A stretch of 64,000 nt of DNA from Flavobacterium cutihirudinis (GTDB taxonomy: Bacteria; Bacteroidota; Bacteroidia; Flavobacteriales; Flavobacteriaceae), in NCBI RefSeq assembly GCF_003385895.1, contig NZ_QRDQ01000009.1:310001-374000 (forward strand). Reading direction: 5' to 3'. This document shows, piece after piece, positions 1 through 8,582 of the stretch. The translations under genes were made by a program, and so were the position numbers. How positions within the stretch are numbered: position 1 is the stretch's first letter; each line of letters begins with the position of its first letter. A model generated the notes under the pieces. The model searched no databases, was not told the DNA's origin, and saw only the letters and a program-made list of their open reading frames with translations.

Positions 1-938
1 TCCCAATAAATAACGCCTAAACCTTTATTATTAGGCACGCTTTGTACCGCTTTTATAGTGGCTTCAAGCATTTCTTTGGTGTTTTGTACTTGTTCGAAAT
101 CTCCTCCAACTTCAACAACCATAACTTCTTTATTGTAGCGCGAAGCCATATCTTTTAGATTATTTTCTAAATCTAAAATGGTGCTTTGATAATCGGTTTT
201 AATCCAATACGGATAATAGGACAATCCAATTACGTCATATTTTACCTTGTTCTCAGTTGCTTTATCAAAAAACCATCTGAATTTTTCACTTTTATTTCCT
301 TCATCCAAATGAACAATTACTTTCATTTTTGGATCGACAGCTTTTGTAGCTTCATAGCCTTTATTAAGCAATCGTGCCAACTGACTGAAATTGTCTGTGC
401 TGCCTTCCGGCCAAAGCATACCACCTGGAATTTCATTTCCAACCTGAACCCATTCCGGAGTTACTCCTGCTTTTTTCAGCATTTTCAAAACATCATATGT
501 ATGCTGATACACATCGGTCAACAATTCAGGGAAAGAATGTTTTGCCCATGCAGCAGGCTTATTTTGTTTGCCGGGATCTGCCCACGAATCGCTGTAATGA
601 AAATCGATCATAATACGCATTCCCATTTTTTGTGCGCGAACCGCCATCACAACCGTTTCTTCCGGGCTGCAGTGCCCGCTGGCTTTATCATCATTTGGAT
701 TTACCCAAACACGTAATCTGATTGTATTAATTCCGCGGTCTTTTAATAATTGCAGACAGTCTTTTTGAGAACCGTCTGCATCATAAAATTTATAGCCAGT
801 TGCTTCCATTTGAGGCAACCAACCTATATCTGCTCCTTTTGAAAATGAGTTTTTTTCACTGATCATTTTTGATTTACATGAAGTAAAAAAAACGGCAGTT
901 AGCATCAAAATGGAAGCAATTTTAAGAGATTTTTTCAT
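1..938 (-). CDS. GH53 endo-beta-1,4-galactanase, lipoprotein, 3' end outside window
   Basis: The gene starts at ATG 938 and is still open at base 1, so about 312 codons are visible and the C-terminus is missing. Reading the minus strand gives a lipoprotein signal (lipobox FFTSC near residue 21) and then a family 53 glycoside hydrolase. QVGNEIPGGMLWPEG holds the acid/base Glu, MVVEVGGDF probably the nucleophile Glu, and GLGVIYW the end of the barrel. GH53 enzymes cut beta-1,4-galactan and type I arabinogalactan. Only 3 bp separate it from the upstream GH53 gene, so the two are one transcript. The lipoprotein signal suggests surface or periplasmic anchoring. Its paralogue is close in design but clearly diverged, so the two may differ in chain-length or branching preference (inference). 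Confidence 0.85.
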   Translation of the reverse strand, partial: MKKSLKIASILMLTAVFFTSCKSKMISEKNSFSKGADIGWLPQMEATGYKFYDADGSQKDCLQLLKDRGINTIRLRVWVNPNDDKASGHCSPEETVVMAVRAQKMGMRIMIDFHYSDSWADPGKQNKPAAWAKHSFPELLTDVYQHTYDVLKMLKKAGVTPEWVQVGNEIPGGMLWPEGSTDNFSQLARLLNKGYEATKAVDPKMKVIVHLDEGNKSEKFRWFFDKATENKVKYDVIGLSYYPYWIKTDYQSTILDLENNLKDMASRYNKEVMVVEVGGDFEQVQNTKEMLEATIKAVQSVPNNKGLGVIYW

Positions 939-941
939 GTT

Positions 942-2039
942 TTAGTCTTTACTGAAAGCTTGCATTACTGATAAAGCATTGTTATCAAAACTATACAAAG
1001 CCTGATTTTCGAATGTAGAACCGGTTGTCGATTGTGTTCCTTTGAAAGCAACCCATTCACCACCCCAATACGCAAATCCTTGCCCAAATTCTGAGGTTTT
1101 TACTATGTTTTTAATATCTGTTACAAAAGTTCTTTGTCCTGTTGGAGTTGCAGGATAACCCGGAACCAACTGATCACTTGTTCCTACGATATTATTTGTT
1201 TGATCGTTATGTAATAAAGTAAAAGGATAAGCTGTTTCTGCAATCAAAACTTTTTTACTGAATTTCTTTCCTAAAGCGTCAATAGTATTTTTTACTTCCG
1301 TTAAATCTTTTCCATGCCAAACAGGATAATAAGACAATCCGATATAATCGTAATCAATACTTTTCATTTTATTGAAAAACCAATCTGTGCCGCCGCCATT
1401 AACACCTGCATAATGAATCATTATTTTTGTGTTTGGCGCTTTACTACGAATCGCAGTACTTGCAGCAGATAGCAAAGCGATACATTGTTGTTCGTTGCTA
1501 ATTAGATTTCCTTGTGGCCATAATAAACCGCTATTGATTTCATTTCCAATTTGAATAATATCCGGATTAATTTCTGTAATTATCGAAGTGGTATAATTAG
1601 TAACTTCCGTTTTTAAATCGGCAAAAGACAATTTTTCCCATTCTTTAGGAGTTGTTTGCATTCCCGGATCGGCCCAATCATCAGAATAATGAACAGTAAG
1701 CCAAACTCTTAAACCTGCTTGTCTAGCTTTTTGCGCTAATTGTTTTACTTCACTAAAACCGGAACGACCGTTTACAGGATCTTTCCATAAACGAATTCGG
1801 ACTGTATTAACACCCGCATTTCTTAAGGTTGTAAGCATTCCTTCGGCTTTGCCATTGCTATAAAATTTAGTTCCCAAAGCTTCCATTTGAGGAAGAAAAG
1901 AAACATCTGATGCTCTGATAAAAGTATCGCTTGCATCTGGCGGATTAACAACTTCTGTGTCTGCATTATCATTACTTGAGCACGAAAACTGAATTGCCGT
2001 TATAGCAAGTAACCCAAGAATTTTTATATATTTTTTCAT
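942..2039 (-). CDS. GH53 arabinogalactan endo-beta-1,4-galactanase, lipoprotein
   Basis: A complete 365-residue GH53 enzyme. The signal peptide ends in a lipobox (IQFSC, about residue 20), followed by a Ser/Asn/Asp-rich linker. Catalytic regions are QIGNEINSGLLWPQGN (acid/base Glu) and VLIAETAYPF (nucleophile Glu), with LTVHYSDDWADPG as the usual early barrel motif and GFAYWGGEWV near the end. The family hydrolyses internal beta-1,4-galactosyl bonds of pectic galactan side chains. It lies 108 bp after the SusE-like gene, with a hairpin in the gap, and 3 bp before the second GH53 gene. A pair of galactanases plus SusC/SusD argues that this locus targets galactan. Confidence in family is high; substrate is inferred from the family. 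Confidence 0.9.
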   Translation of the reverse strand: MKKYIKILGLLAITAIQFSCSSNDNADTEVVNPPDASDTFIRASDVSFLPQMEALGTKFYSNGKAEGMLTTLRNAGVNTVRIRLWKDPVNGRSGFSEVKQLAQKARQAGLRVWLTVHYSDDWADPGMQTTPKEWEKLSFADLKTEVTNYTTSIITEINPDIIQIGNEINSGLLWPQGNLISNEQQCIALLSAASTAIRSKAPNTKIMIHYAGVNGGGTDWFFNKMKSIDYDYIGLSYYPVWHGKDLTEVKNTIDALGKKFSKKVLIAETAYPFTLLHNDQTNNIVGTSDQLVPGYPATPTGQRTFVTDIKNIVKTSEFGQGFAYWGGEWVAFKGTQSTTGSTFENQALYSFDNNALSVMQAFSKD

Positions 2040-2098
2040 GAGATGAATTATAAGAATTGAAATTTTGAACTAAAAAACAAGTTCTTGTTATGTAAAGA

Positions 2099-2130
2099 AG
2101 AAGCCTCAAATTAGAACCATCGAGGCTTCT
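2099..2130 (-). terminator. Hairpin between susE-like and GH53 genes, partial terminator
   Basis: On the minus strand GAAGCCTC and GAGGCTTC form an 8-bp stem around a 14-nt loop (2100-2107 and 2122-2129), followed by a short, broken U-run. It stands about 20 bp after the susE-like stop codon. It may lower transcription into the enzyme genes rather than end it, giving more transporter than enzyme (inference). Confidence 0.5.
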
Positions 2131-2147
2131 ATCTTTTTAAATTCAGT

Positions 2148-3215
2148 TTATGGAGTTGGAATAAACATATAACGTCCATCTAAATCATTGAACCAGATTT
2201 CATATTTTCCAGCTTCAACAAGAATATCTCCGCCATTATCACCCCAGCTTACATCCCAGCTATTGTTTGCTCTGAATTTCATTTTTCCGGCTTTAAGAGT
2301 TTGGGTAACTTTCCAAATATGAGCATCAAATGTTGATTGAACCAACGGAACATCTGTACTCCATCCCGTGTCATCGCCCGTTAATACAGATCCAGTCATC
2401 GTAATTGTAGCATACGTTGTCATTGGTCCTGTGTAAGGCGTGATTTTGTATGTCAATTCTTCAAGATTAATTTCAAAACTATAGTAACCAGCAGTTGGCG
2501 TTGGGAAAACACCCGGATCTGCATCACCTTCTGTTGCTCTGTATTGTACACTAGCTCCATTTGCTCCGTACATTGGAGCCCAGAAACCAAGTTGCTCAAT
2601 TAATTTAAAACCATCTGCTTTGAAATATCCTGTATAATATTGTTTTGCATTTTCTTTCGGATCTCTGTAAATTGGCATGTTGTTGTTATTTACGTCCCAA
2701 CCTGCAGCAGTTCCAGGACCTACTAAATACAAATCAACTTTAGGGAATACACCTCTGTAAGGAGTCAATGCAATTGTAATTGGTGTAGAAAGTTTTGGTT
2801 CTGAAAGTGTTGTTCCAACCGTAGATTTAATTCTAACATCAATTGTACCTTCTTCACCCGGAATAAGTCCAAGTGCGAGTGCTCTTGTATTAAGTTCGGC
2901 TACTGTAATAGAAGCGTGTGTAGAAGTTGAAGTTGTAATGTCTACCGGTGCAGCAAATTCTGTGTTACTTGCTGCAAACTGCACAGTATAAGTAACAATT
3001 GTTGGAGCGCCATAACTTACTTTTTCCCAAGTAAAAGTTAGGGCAGTATTGTTTGGTGTTTCTTTATTAAGAATAGTAGAAGAACCATTATCAGGCGTAA
3101 TGATTGCAAAAGCAGCTTCTTGCGGTTCTAAAATCATTAAATTCTCTTCGTTTTCACAAGACCAAAGCCCTGTAAGTACAACCACTGCTATAAATAATTT
3201 ATATATAAGTTTCAT
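2148..3215 (-). CDS. SusE-like surface glycan-binding lipoprotein
   Basis: 355 residues. The signal peptide has a lipobox (LTGLWSC, Cys about 20). The N-terminal ~120 residues resemble the SusE immunoglobulin-like domain (LTFTWEKVSYGAPTIVTYTV and following). The C-terminal half holds two beta-rich modules of the SusE/SusF carbohydrate-binding type (around 160-250, ending in YYSFEINLEELTYKITPY, and 265-355, with WKVTQTLKAGKMKFRANN). Such proteins sit on the cell surface and help SusC/SusD capture oligosaccharide. It follows susD by 30 bp and is clearly in the same operon. It has no catalytic motif. The ligand is probably galactan, judged only from the neighbouring GH53 genes. Confidence 0.8.
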   Translation of the reverse strand: MKLIYKLFIAVVVLTGLWSCENEENLMILEPQEAAFAIITPDNGSSTILNKETPNNTALTFTWEKVSYGAPTIVTYTVQFAASNTEFAAPVDITTSTSTHASITVAELNTRALALGLIPGEEGTIDVRIKSTVGTTLSEPKLSTPITIALTPYRGVFPKVDLYLVGPGTAAGWDVNNNNMPIYRDPKENAKQYYTGYFKADGFKLIEQLGFWAPMYGANGASVQYRATEGDADPGVFPTPTAGYYSFEINLEELTYKITPYTGPMTTYATITMTGSVLTGDDTGWSTDVPLVQSTFDAHIWKVTQTLKAGKMKFRANNSWDVSWGDNGGDILVEAGKYEIWFNDLDGRYMFIPTP

Positions 3216-3245
3216 TTTGTATATCGTTTAAGTTTAAAAAAAGTT

Positions 3246-4853
3246 TTAGTAACCCGTGTTTTGAGTTAGATTTCTATTTGCTCCCAATGATCCTTCCGGA
3301 ATAGGGAAAACGCTCATATAAGCAGGAATAGAAATTCCTTTTGATGAATTACCTTTCCAAGCCCAGTTGTAAGATCCTCCCGTATATTTTCCAAAACGGA
3401 TTAAATCTTGTCTTCTGTGTGCTTCCCAGTGTAATTCACGTGCTCTTTCATCAATTAAGAAATCAAGCGTTAATTCACTTAAAGTAATATTTCCGACAGT
3501 CGAATTAGAATTAGCTCTTTGTCTTAAAGCATTTACATAATTTAATGCCTGAGTAGTTGTTCCGTTTCCGCCTCTTAAAGTGGCTTCGGCATACATTAAA
3601 TACACATCGGCTAACCTGAATAATGGAAAATCAGTATCAGCAAAAGTTGAACTAATTCCGTTTACGCCAGCAGACGTTTTATTAGAAAATTTAGACAAAA
3701 TATAACCTTGTGTTTTTACACCGATGTCTGCAATATCAATAGTTCTTTGTTTTGACGGATCACCCTGAACACCTTTTCCAATTGTATTTCTAGTATCCTG
3801 GCTGAATTTTGTACCATCAAATTTCTGAGCAAATTCTTTTCTAATTCTAAGTGCTCCAGTCCAACCGCCAATTCCAAAATCGGCACCATTGTTTTCCCAC
3901 GCTCCGATTTGTCCGTTTGTTAAAACCGTTGTTGCTCCCCAGTTTTGAGAAACCGCACCGTCAGATTGGATTCCGAAAATGATTTCTTCAGAAGTATTGT
4001 TATCTGCTTTAAAATTGTCCAGATATTTTGGTTTTAAAGTATAACCGCCGGCAATAATTTCATTACACATTGTAATACAATCATTATAACGATCTGCTTG
4101 AATATATACCTGAGCATTCAAATACATTTTAGCCAAAATCATACGTGCCATAGATTGATCCAGTCTTCCGTATTCATTTGTTCTGGCTGCTTTTAAATCT
4201 GGTAAAACGGCTTTTAGTTCACTTTCGATAAATTCGAATAATTGCTTTCTGTCAACTTCAGGTCCTGTAAAATTTATTGGGTCATTCTCCGTATACATTG
4301 GCGCTTTTCCAAACAAATCCATCATGTTATAATAAGCATACGCTCTTAAAACACGAACTTCTTTTCGATCCAATTCAATTTCAGTTAAAAAAGCAGGATC
4401 GTTAAGACCTCTTGAACTTAACATTTCAGGTGTACTTTGGCGCAAGAACTCATTGGCGTAAGCCACAGAAACCATTGTTCTACTGAACATTCCTAAAATA
4501 ACAGGATTTGCTGGTGTCCATATATTACGCTGTAATTCTGCAGTTCCTCCGTCATTTTCATAACTCCAAACCAATTCGTCTGTAGTTAACTCCTGTAAAT
4601 ACAATAAACATCTTGTAAACTGACTTGTTCCGGCATCCACACCTTCGAGCGAAGAGTTATCTGGACCAAGAACTCCTGTCAACGTTAGATTTCCGTAAAC
4701 TCCTGCAAACGCATTTTTGTATCCTTCCTTTGTAGAAAATAATACATCAGACGAAAGAACATCGTCATCTTTAGAGACTACATTTAAATCATCAGTACAA
4801 GACTGAAAAGTGGCAGTCAAGGCTACTATTGCTATTAAAATATATTTTTTCAT
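3246..4853 (-). CDS. SusD/RagB family outer-membrane glycan-binding lipoprotein
   Basis: 535 residues, a normal SusD length. The signal peptide ends at a lipobox (TATFQSC, Cys 19). The N-terminal SusD-like region carries RVLRAYAYYNMMDLFGKAP (about 168-186), the tetratricopeptide-like helix typical of the family. The C-terminal RagB/SusD domain includes FPLFRLADVYLMYAEA and DERARELHWEAHRRQDLIRFG, both standard family signatures. SusD closes over the paired SusC channel and holds oligosaccharide at the outer face. It starts 5 bp after susC and precedes the susE-like gene by 30 bp. Assignment to family is secure; glycan specificity is inferred from the linked GH53 genes. Confidence 0.93.
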   Translation of the reverse strand: MKKYILIAIVALTATFQSCTDDLNVVSKDDDVLSSDVLFSTKEGYKNAFAGVYGNLTLTGVLGPDNSSLEGVDAGTSQFTRCLLYLQELTTDELVWSYENDGGTAELQRNIWTPANPVILGMFSRTMVSVAYANEFLRQSTPEMLSSRGLNDPAFLTEIELDRKEVRVLRAYAYYNMMDLFGKAPMYTENDPINFTGPEVDRKQLFEFIESELKAVLPDLKAARTNEYGRLDQSMARMILAKMYLNAQVYIQADRYNDCITMCNEIIAGGYTLKPKYLDNFKADNNTSEEIIFGIQSDGAVSQNWGATTVLTNGQIGAWENNGADFGIGGWTGALRIRKEFAQKFDGTKFSQDTRNTIGKGVQGDPSKQRTIDIADIGVKTQGYILSKFSNKTSAGVNGISSTFADTDFPLFRLADVYLMYAEATLRGGNGTTTQALNYVNALRQRANSNSTVGNITLSELTLDFLIDERARELHWEAHRRQDLIRFGKYTGGSYNWAWKGNSSKGISIPAYMSVFPIPEGSLGANRNLTQNTGY

Positions 4854-4858
4854 GGTGA

Positions 4859-7801
4859 TTAAAATTTAAGATTAAGACCAAACAAGATAGATCGCTGTCT
4901 CGGATAAATGGTTTTATCCACACCGTTATTTGTTATTTCCGGGTCTAAACCAGTGTATTTTGTAAGTACAAAAACGTTTTGCATTCCAGTTGATATTCTT
5001 AATGAAGCTTTACTGTTTACCCAGTTGTTCAAAGTATATCCTAATGTAATATTGTCTAATTTTAAGAAAGAAGCATTCTCAATATAAAGATCTGATAATA
5101 CAACATTTGACGTGGTTTGAAAATTAGTTTCTAGTACCTGAGAAGGAATATTACTTAAAACTCCTCCGTTTTCCATTGCATCGTATTGTGCTCTTGAAGC
5201 ATCTACGGCATTAAAAATTCGATTCCCGATACTTGCTCTTAAATTGAATGAAAAGTCGAACTTTTTGTAATTCATATTAGAGGCAAATCCTAAAGTAAAA
5301 TCCGGATCCGGGTTATTGTAAATGTATTTATCCGAATCGTTTTTGATATTATCACCATTTAAATCTGCAAAAGCACCTTCAATTGGTTTTCCTTCGTTGT
5401 TGTATAATTGCTTGTAAACATAGAAAGAATATGGTGTGAATCCTTCTCTGAAAATTTGTCCCGGAGTTCCTGTTCCTGCAATATTATCACCTAAAAAGAT
5501 ATCCGTTCCGTTTACCAGATTTTTGATTCTTCTTTCAAATTTTGACATATTAAAGTTCATGTTCCAGTTAAAGTTTTCTGTTTTAATGGCATTTGCATTA
5601 ACAGTAAACTCAACACCTTTTGTGGTAAAACTTCCAACGTTTTGATACACGCGGTTGGAGAAATTACTACCGTCAGAAATCGCAGCATTTACCAATAAAT
5701 CTTTCGATTCTTTGTAGTAAACATCAAGTCCTGCAGTTAAGCGATTCTCAAAAAATCCGAAATCAAGACCTGCGTTGTATGAAGTAGTTTCTTCCCATTT
5801 CAAATCGTTTGTTCTTTTTGAAGGAAGTGCAACCGGAACCGGGCTTGCGCCAAAATAATACTCCGAATTTCCACCACCAACTTGGTATTTTTGCAAGTAT
5901 CCGTTTGGTTCAGGAATATCTTGTTGTCCTGTAATACCATAACTTAATCTTAATTTTAAGTCAGAGAATGTTGTACTTTCTTTAAAGAAATCTTCTTTAA
6001 TTTTCCAGGCGAAAGCTGCTGAAGGGAAATTACCCCAACGATTAGCTTCTTCAAATCTCGAAGATCCATCTCTTCTGTAAGATAGCGTCAATAAGTATTT
6101 ATCTCTGAAATTTAAATTTGTTCTGGCAAAAAATCCGATTAAAACAACATCTGTATCTAAAGTAGTTTCAGGAAATGTTGATGGCAAATCAGGATTTAGA
6201 ATATTACCCGTTTCAAATCTTGAACTTTGAAATTTTTGATATGAATAACCACCAGTTGCTTCAAAATTCAATGAATTGAAAGTTTTGTTATACACCAAAT
6301 AAGTGTCTAATAATTTATTCTTTCTGGTCGCTTCTGTATATTCATTTGTACCATACGGAATGTTATTGTTTGATGGAGCAGAACCTGCATCTGCACCAAC
6401 CAATCTTCTTCTGTCTCCGTTCGATTCATCGTAACCAACATTAATAACGGCTCTTAAAGCAGGAAGAAAATGGAATTTATAATCGATTTCGAAATTTCCA
6501 AAAATTCTATCATTCGTTCCTCTATCATTTGTATTCAATAACTGCGAAACAGGATTTCTGGCAGCCGTCGAAACTAATGGATAATTTCCATTTGCATCGA
6601 TACCGGTAGTATATTCAAAATATCCTCCGTAAGGCGCGCCTTCTACTTTTATAGGTTGAGTTGGGTCAAAACCAATAGCAGCTCCTTCAACAGCATCAGT
6701 AAATCTGTTTTTTTCGTCTGTATAATTGGCAGAAAGTCTTAATTTTAAATGATTATCAAGAAAGGCAGGATTCATTACCAAACCAACTGTATTTCTTTTG
6801 AATTCATTTGTTAATCGCAAACCTTGCTGATCCGTATTTCCTAAAGTTAAACTTGTTGGAATTACATTGAATAAATTTCCTCTAACAGCCAAACTTTGAT
6901 CAACTGTTCCTGTATTTCTGTAAATTGCTCTTTGCCAATCTGTATTTGCAGTTCCAAGTTTACTTAAATCATCGCTTCTTCTATCTGCAATAACACTTCT
7001 AAATTCATCTGCACTAAAAACATCAACTGTTTTAGTCAAAGTTCCCGCAGCGTATTGTACATTATAATCTACAGATAATGTTTTGCTTCCTTTTTTAGTC
7101 GTAATAATAATTACACCATTTGAAGCACGAGAACCGTAAATTGCAGAAGCTGATGCATCTTTTAAAACCGTAATCGATTCTACAGTTGCCGGATTCAGTG
7201 ATGCTAAAAAGGAAGAAGATCCTGTATTTGTAGCATTATCAAGAGGCAATCCGTCAATAACAATAAGTGGATCATTACTTGCAAAAAGCGAACTTCCCCC
7301 ACGAATTCTAATTTGTGAACTAGAACCCGGAGCTCCGGTTGAATTTACTGTTAAACCTGCAACTCTACCGTTTAAAAGGTTTTCTGTTGTAATATTATTT
7401 CCTTTATTAAAGTCTTTTGTAGTAAGAGCGGTAACAGATCCTGTAGCGTCTTTCTTTTTAACGCTTCCGTAACCTACCTGAACGACAACTTCTTTTAACT
7501 GATTTGTATCTTCTTCAAGAGATACACTTATGTTTTTTTGTCCGCCAACTGTAATAGTTTGATTGACATAACCAGTAAAAGAAAACGTGATTTTACTATC
7601 TGCCTTTACACCGGATAATTGAAATTTCCCGTCAAAGTCAGTCGAAGTACTGATGTTTGCCCCAGCTACTTTTATGTTTACTCCCGGTATGGGCTGCTTA
7701 GTAGACTTTTCTAAGACTACACCGCTAATTGTGTTCTGAGCGAAAACACAAAAAGGAAGCAAGAGTAATAAAAGTAAAAATTTGGTTTTAATTCTTTTCA
7801 T
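4859..7801 (-). CDS. SusC/RagA family TonB-dependent outer-membrane transporter
   Basis: 980 residues. A type I signal peptide (cut after CVFA, about 21) is followed by a carboxypeptidase-regulatory-like domain (about 25-95, ISGVVLEKSTKQPIPGVNIK). The TonB plug lies at about 110-225 with the SusC signature RIRGGSSLFASNDPLIVIDG and NGVIIITTKKG. A 22-strand barrel follows and ends on the aromatic LNLKF. It imports oligosaccharide into the periplasm using TonB energy. It is the first gene of the minus-strand operon, and about 700 bp of non-coding DNA separates it from the divergent regulator. The long leader probably carries the regulator's binding site. Nothing looks truncated. Confidence 0.95.
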   Translation of the reverse strand: MKRIKTKFLLLLLLLPFCVFAQNTISGVVLEKSTKQPIPGVNIKVAGANISTSTDFDGKFQLSGVKADSKITFSFTGYVNQTITVGGQKNISVSLEEDTNQLKEVVVQVGYGSVKKKDATGSVTALTTKDFNKGNNITTENLLNGRVAGLTVNSTGAPGSSSQIRIRGGSSLFASNDPLIVIDGLPLDNATNTGSSSFLASLNPATVESITVLKDASASAIYGSRASNGVIIITTKKGSKTLSVDYNVQYAAGTLTKTVDVFSADEFRSVIADRRSDDLSKLGTANTDWQRAIYRNTGTVDQSLAVRGNLFNVIPTSLTLGNTDQQGLRLTNEFKRNTVGLVMNPAFLDNHLKLRLSANYTDEKNRFTDAVEGAAIGFDPTQPIKVEGAPYGGYFEYTTGIDANGNYPLVSTAARNPVSQLLNTNDRGTNDRIFGNFEIDYKFHFLPALRAVINVGYDESNGDRRRLVGADAGSAPSNNNIPYGTNEYTEATRKNKLLDTYLVYNKTFNSLNFEATGGYSYQKFQSSRFETGNILNPDLPSTFPETTLDTDVVLIGFFARTNLNFRDKYLLTLSYRRDGSSRFEEANRWGNFPSAAFAWKIKEDFFKESTTFSDLKLRLSYGITGQQDIPEPNGYLQKYQVGGGNSEYYFGASPVPVALPSKRTNDLKWEETTSYNAGLDFGFFENRLTAGLDVYYKESKDLLVNAAISDGSNFSNRVYQNVGSFTTKGVEFTVNANAIKTENFNWNMNFNMSKFERRIKNLVNGTDIFLGDNIAGTGTPGQIFREGFTPYSFYVYKQLYNNEGKPIEGAFADLNGDNIKNDSDKYIYNNPDPDFTLGFASNMNYKKFDFSFNLRASIGNRIFNAVDASRAQYDAMENGGVLSNIPSQVLETNFQTTSNVVLSDLYIENASFLKLDNITLGYTLNNWVNSKASLRISTGMQNVFVLTKYTGLDPEITNNGVDKTIYPRQRSILFGLNLKF

Positions 7802-8136
7802 ACTTTTTTTAATTGGTTTTGTTTAAGTTAGTTTTGATAATTAGTGTTGATTATAAAATGAAGGGAAATAATTTTAAAAGAAACAAAGCCTGTATTTTTT
7901 AAATGGTTTCTTATAGAAATCATTTCTTCAAATTATAATCTGCTTCTTAAATGACCTTACTCAATTTCTTTTAGAATTAAGAAAGGTTTTCCTCTGGTAA
8001 ATTGTAATTGGAATTTTGGTCATGTTTAAATTGGTTTTTGGTTACGATAATTAGTTAGTTTGTTTTCATTGACTTCGTTTTTGAACAAAAAACAAAATAT
8101 TATTTTTCAAACGTTATAGCTCATCAACTCACATTG

Positions 8137-8209
8137 CAAATTAAGGGTACAACACGATTTTAAGACAGGGAAAAATTCATTTATAAAAGGGGACAATTTC
8201 GTAAAATCG
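8137..8209 (-). promoter_or_regulatory. Candidate operator/promoter of the susCD-GH53 operon
   Basis: The 781-bp gap between susC and the regulator holds no gene. Its most structured part is here. AAGGG(T/G)ACAA occurs twice as a direct repeat (8143-8152 and 8187-8196, 44 bp apart). CGATTTTA (8155-8162) is inverted to TAAAATCG (8202-8209). Next to them, on minus, TTAATTTG (8144-8137) resembles the -7 box TAnnTTTG with one mismatch. This would give a leader of about 335 nt. The pairing with the adjacent hybrid regulator is inference. The rest of the gap is plain A+T-rich DNA. Confidence 0.35.
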
Positions 8210-8582
8210 CCCGTACAGCACTTAATAAAAACATATTCTTCATTTTTTTAGCATAAAAAAAATGACAAAACAAATTATAACCCATTATAAAAATATATTT
8301 AACAATCAGTCAAGTAGCAATTTTTAATCGCCATATTTTCAAAATATCTAATTGAAACAATCCAAAAACCTCATTCTTTAACAAGAAAAAACACAAAACA
8401 CACGACAAGCTAATTAGTCTAAAAAACAAATGTTATTTTCACACATTATATAATAAATAAATTAATTTCGCAAAGTATGCAGATTTCAATTATATTCATA
8501 TAAAAAAATGATCCGGCTTTCAGATCACATTCCTTGTATTTTTCGTATATCAAAGAGTAGCACGCTTTTTAAAAAAAAATCT

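Noticed and set aside
8508..8582. Longer N-terminus for the hybrid regulator, from ATG 8508
   Set aside because: Puts 25 residues before a clean signal peptide that starts at ATG 8583; an exported sensor should begin there.
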